Positions 36,301 through 42,300 of a stretch of 64,000 nucleotides of DNA are shown here, piece by piece. The stretch's first letter is position 1. Each line of letters starts with the position of its first letter. Location of the stretch: NCBI GenBank assembly GCA_028564705.1, contig JAPXFQ010002899.1, positions 1,426,001 through 1,490,000 on the forward strand. The letters run 5' to 3'. This DNA is from Apricaphanius iberus. Its lineage: Eukaryota; Chordata; Actinopteri; Cyprinodontiformes; Aphaniidae. Below the pieces are notes generated by a model. It saw nothing but the letters and a program-made list of their open reading frames with translations, was not told where the DNA came from and searched no databases. The translations under genes were made by a program, and so were the position numbers.

Positions 36301-39300
36301 TTCGCGATATTCCCCTGTGAGTTTAGAAATTCTCAGAGCTGGTAAGGTATTAGCATCTGCGGATTTTAAAGGCTTTTAAAGCAACCGATTCCAACTTACA
36401 CTAACCTGGGATTTCAATGACGTTGCAGCCGTCCACCATTACAGCTGTGGTCTGTGTAGGTTGTGGAAAGGGAGCTTGTGGAAGCTGAACTTTGCACAAA
36501 ATTGAACAAAATGACCAATTGGACAATTTGGAAACACGCAAACATGAACCATGTTGATGTCTGCAGTAGCCAGTTGTGTCTACCGACCTCCGTAGAGCAA
36601 ACAGTGAAAGTGCTGCTTAGACTACAACTGGGATGGAGAACGTGTTAGTGTAGTTGGATAATACGTTCCAAATCACCCCGGAACAGAACTAATAAGCACT
36701 TCCGAGACATTTTGAACTCACATTGGAGTAGTGCTAAAGATTACACAAACATGGTTAAATGACGGGATTTTGTGACAGGTAATGCCTTATTACAGGTGGC
36801 AAAAACTCCTGCCCTGATTGACTCCTATTATATGGATATATACGCTGATCGCGACTGGATATAAACTCCTCTTCAAATAGTCCAAGTAACTCCAAACTTG
36901 TCTGGGTGAGTAAATGAACATAATATTTGCTAAAAATAGGTCACAGTTTTGTGTTCATCTATACCATAAAATCCCAGCAGCCTTGATGTATGTGGTTGAA
37001 ACGGGATGAAATGTGAAAAGGTTCGAGGCATGTGAATACTTTTGTAAGGCATCATAAGCATCTGGCCACAGCTGTGATGACAAACATGTGCTTTCTGACT
37101 TCTGCTCATACCGGCTCCCTTAAAAAGGTTGCATGAATATTTATAGATAAATAGACTAAATATACAATGAATATTTATTCTTATCCTGAACCATTTGAAG
37201 TATTTTTATAAATAGCACATTTGGGTTTGATGACTGTCTTCACAAAAAAAAAAGAAAAAAAAAGGGGCCAATCGAAGCTCAAGCTGAACTGAGTCCCAGA
37301 GCTCTGAACATGAATATGCATGGTTTATGTGTAGACCAAGTAGACTAATTACAAAGATCTGCAGACTGTGTGAGTGCCTGGCCAGTCCTACCGGAGGCTT
37401 CTCGGTAAAAATGCCATCTTTTGCTCCTTTTGGGTTACTTCCAGACCAAAGACCACAGATTAGCGATGCTTAACAGAGAAAGTGCCTTCTAAACGGTTCC
37501 TGTTTTCGTCGCAAGGCAAGCCATACTATTGTAGATGCAATAACGGCTCGTAAAGAAACGGCTCGTAAAACAAACCAATCGTCTGACGGTTAAATTTCCA
37601 CGCATCATTCCTTTCCTTCAGCATCTGTGGCTTTGTTTGTCACCCTTTCCTTCTCTGCTCTGCTTTCTTGCTCTCTTGTTGGTGAATTATTCATCAGTCT
37701 GTGTATGTCATTAATCAGCACTTGTTCAAAAGATATGATTGGAGTGCAGAGAAGGTGTAGAGGGGGAGGGGGTACTGTCTCGGTGGAGAACTAGATCAGA
37801 AGGAGAGAAAAAGAAGTTAGGGTGGAGGATATAATTGTAAAGCAGTATGGGTCCAGGTGGAGGAGGAGGGCAAGAAAAGAAGACCGGAACACGTGTTGAA
37901 ACAGACATGTAAGCTTATGGGGGTCGATTCCACAGAGAGGTGGGAGAGGAGGAAGCCTGCAAGGCACTTAAAGTCGATACAACTAGCATGCCGTGTGTGA
38001 AAGAGCAGATACATAAAAGGCAATAATAGAAACGGGAAGGGCCGGGGAAACCCAGATGAAGGAACTTGACAATGATTTAGAGGAAAACACCTGAAGAGCG
38101 GGGAAGCTTCAGAATGTGAAAGGTTAATGCATTGATCTGCAGGAGAAAAACAAAAGGAGAGGAGCAGGTTGAGTCGGGCTGGGAGATCAGTGTGCACTGA
38201 TAAGTCACTGGTGTGATCAAATGTGTGCAGCGACAAAAAAACCCTCGCCTCCATTTGTCTCTCTTTAGGCCAGCCGCCGTACCAATCCCGAGCACTGATC
38301 CTGGCAGAGATCCATCACTAATCTCCAAACCATAAAGAGCGAGAGTCAGCAGGCGGCCGGGCTGCTGGGTGGGTAGCAGGCCTGTGAGGAACGGCTGAGG
38401 CTCCCTGTCAATCAGCGACTGACGCAAGCCCCGCTGGGAGTCGTACGATCCTCTACATCAAACCCATCTCCGCTGCTTACACAAGCCATTCGTTGACAGC
38501 TTTCGGCATTCGGTGGCTCTCATAGGGATCGGACACTTCCATCAGCAGACGCAGGAAGATCACAGCTCGTAAAGCGGGGAGCTCGACGGCTAAAACAGAG
38601 CCACAGATTAGGGCTGGGCAATATGACTTCAAATCTATACTGTGATATAATCTAAAGCATGAGCAGTAACAATATCTATTGCAAAATGTTCTTTTTCTTT
38701 ACATACTGTGTGTCAAAATGACTGTTTATGAGCATCCACACTTCCCAGGTACATTGCAGCAGAAAAACTTCCAAAAGGTTTAGAATTCCATTAAAATAAA
38801 ATGTATTGTGCAAAATGCATTTAAAAATATTCAAATATTTTTCCGAAATGGTGAAACACAAAAACACTCAAAACAAAAATTAAGATGAAGATTTCTTTAG
38901 TTGGCCTATATAAAGCTAAATGTAATGAGCATAGAGGTAATTAGATTTCTGTTCCATTAAGTAAATAAAAAAAATGTGAACCTTGCAATATCTATTGATA
39001 AAGACAAAAACTAAAGATCAGTAGTTATCTCAGGCAACAGTCTAATTGCCTAAAACTGATTTCCTTATCACAAGGAGCCATGCATTGAATTTTTCATAAC
39101 AAGTAGCTCTCACCCCTTCTCCTACAACTCACGACAACACCTGGTAACAGTTGCTGGTTAAAGACGCTCCTGCTACTCTTAAATTACCACTGTGGAAATA
39201 TTTTGTGCTCCAAGAGAATTATGTCGACATTTCCGTTGTAAACAAGAAGACCACCGCTTGTTGCACATTAGCCCTCTTAAAAGTTCTTTTTTTTCGACCT

Positions 39301-42300
39301 GAACCTTATGTTTTTAGCAAATATTAAGTTAATTTATTCACCCAGACAAATCTGGAGCTACTTGGAACTGTTCAGCAAGAGTTTATATGGAGTCGTGATC
39401 AGCGTATATATCCATATAATGGGAGTCAATGGGGGCAGGAGTTCGCAGCACATGGGATTGCGATGTACTTACAGACTAATAATGAACACTATGGGCTAGA
39501 TAAATAGCGCCATCTGCAGAACCAAGAAACAACATCAGCTTCCTTGGTTAAGATGGACCCCAGCTGATGCTACTTTACACCTACTGTCGAATTCGGAGTC
39601 ACAGAGGCAGACAAGCTTCAACCCTCCTTGGCAAGTAATAATTAATTTTCTGTATTTAAAAAAAAACAGGTGGGGGGGCAGACAAAATAACAGAGGGGCA
39701 CAAAAGGGAGAAGAGGATCTGCCAATTACCTGACTGGCAATCCAGTAACATAAATACAGAGGAGTTGATAACTGTGACAAGGACCAGGTGAGTCTAATTA
39801 CAGTGATGTGGTGCAGCTGAGAGGGGTGGCAGAAAACTGAGACATTGTTAAATCATTTGAAGAGAAAGGAAATGATGGCAACTTTATACTATACAGGGAA
39901 AAGTAGGAACAATGAAAAGTATACAAATGAACAGCATCCCACAGATTAATGTGATTGTGGAGAGAATAACCCTTAAATTCCACTGCATGTGCTCCGCAAC
40001 CCACGCCACAGCAAAACCGATACCATTGTAGTGAAAAAGAGCATTTCCACTACCGCCACCGAGCGGGGCAGGGCGCCCTCCGCCGTTTCACAATCCGGCA
40101 AAAATAGGATTGAATCGACTTTTGCCGGACACCGGAGCAAGTTCCCAGTCACTCTACATAAATAACAACACAAATAGGATACCGAACATGGAGAACATCC
40201 GGGTTTTCAAAATAAATCAGTAAAGACAGACTAGATTTTTCTTTGTATGCATAGCTATATTAATATAATCTCAATTAAATGTATGCAAATACATAGATTA
40301 AGCTGTTGCTTTCTGTTCTTCTTCTAAGTATGAATAGTTTTGATCTGGGGCGTATGCAGTATAAATTAACAACGGCAGTGAACTGCTGCGATGTGCATGG
40401 CGGAGCGGAGCGCATGTAGTGGAATTTAGGGGTTAGGAAGCGGTGGAGCGTGTGTTATGTAATTGCACAAAAACACAGAAAACAGGAAAATATTAAAAGA
40501 TAAGTTAAAAGTTAAAGGATATGGGATATTGAGATTAAAGAAGTTATTCAGTGGAGAAAAATGTATCTATATATAAGAGTTGGAATTCCTAAGAGAAAGC
40601 GGATTAAGGAGGAGAATATAGTTTTTCTATTTTTTTGTATAGTAATTGTCCCACTACGACCCACACTCCCACACAGTAGGTGGCGGAAATGCTAGCTGAC
40701 GCTAGGTGGCACCTGCCAATAAAACAAAAAGAAGAAAACGAAGAAATCATAATATTGATGGATCATTTGTAGAATTTTTTTCAAAAGTTACCCTGCCATG
40801 AAATAAAAATACACTGCCGACATTCTTAGTATGCAAACTGACACATGGCATCATCTACCAACATTTACAATTGTATTTATAAAGATCTCATTTAGTGAAA
40901 AAAAAATAAAACAAAGTGAAATGGTACATTTTTGGTTTCTGAACCTTGATGACAAATTGTGATGATTAGAACTGGCTTTTATTAGGAGTGAAGGTGCACC
41001 AACACATGTATGGATAAACCAAACAAATACTAAAAAGAAACAATTTAAGAGAGTACTTCAGACCCAAATCTGCCATGGGTGTGAATAATTTTGACAGCAA
41101 TTTTAACTGTATGTATAAATAACATTCTCTGGATCCCTTTGGGCATCTTAAAAGAATTGCAATGACTCTAACCATCAACATTTCAATGTACATGAATATT
41201 TCATGATTTGTTTTTCTGAGTCCTCACAGCTTTAAACAATTCTTAAACAGAAGCGCCTCTCGGATCGTCTTCCTTGTCATAATTGCCACTCACCAGTTAA
41301 TCAGAGATGTGCTATGAAACCTTAATACTGATTATATATTTTTTTTATTCTCTAATTTGCTTTTCGATAAAAGGAACAAAGATTGCATCCTATTTTTGGA
41401 GTCAGAAATTGGTTTCTTAAATTCTGTCCCCAGAGACTCCAAAGGTGTTAAGATCCATTATCCCTTCTTCTGAGGGCACAGAGTCTGTGGTCCTCCTGAA
41501 TACACTGACCTGGAAAGGAAAGCTATCTTTAGGTGGAAAATGTATTTGTATCCATTGAAAGCAGCATTGGGAGCCAGTGCTAAATGCATTTTTAAGCATC
41601 CTGAGAAAACTGTATCCCCAGAGGGAAAGCTGTTTATTCTACAGGAGATGTTTGAGGAGTATTGATGCTTCCACCTCCACCATCAAATCATATTTTCATG
41701 GTCATACATTTTTGCCAAGCATCATCCATAAGTACCCATGGCAAAAGAACCACAAGCCAACTCTGACATGTTTCAAGAATAAGGAGGACTGTTTGATTAA
41801 ACTGAGTTCTATGTAGCTTCAAGTTCTGTGTGAAGATTTCAAAATGTGAATATGTTAAAAAGTGAGGAAAGTCTTTCAAAACATTTCTAAAAAGATGCCA
41901 AACACCTGATTAGTAATTGCGATGACTGTAGGTAAGTACGTCTTTCAACGTTTCATCCCTTTGCAAAGGCCTGGTCAAAAACACTTTAATATGGGTGTCA
42001 TTTGCACATTTACACTGGGAAAATTTAACAGCAATTGTTTTGTCTACCTGTCATAAAAGACAAAACAAGGAGGGTTATCATTCTAAGTCATATTTTCACT
42101 ATGTTAGTCAATGTCAAGTTTATTTATATAGCGCATTTAAGCAGCACAAGCTGCCCCGAAGTGCTGAACAAGACACAGAACACTAGCAAACAATCAGTAG
42201 TAAAAGATAAAAGCTTGATGAGTTATAAAACAAATAATCAGAATAAATAATAAAAACAGTTAAAATGCTCAAATTAACCTGCATTAAGGGCCAGATCAAA

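Larger units (their letters stand above)
35110..37055 (+). pseudogene. Tc1-like element, split by two nested insertions
   Basis: 35200-35340 carries transposase-like text (gcgaacacgtggaagaagct; accaaaatagagctttttgg), and 35430-35560 a later block. The element's right end, ggcatgtgaatacttttgta followed by aggcatc, appears only at 37027. In between are the TTAA element (35686 on) and the foldback element (36212-36950). All frames are broken. Confidence 0.55.

Noticed and set aside
37817..38427. Two overlapping minus frames of 145 and 116 codons
   Set aside because: Open by chance in a repeat-poor intron segment; Ser/Leu/His-rich without a domain, and not flanked by usable splice sites in the syt3 phase.
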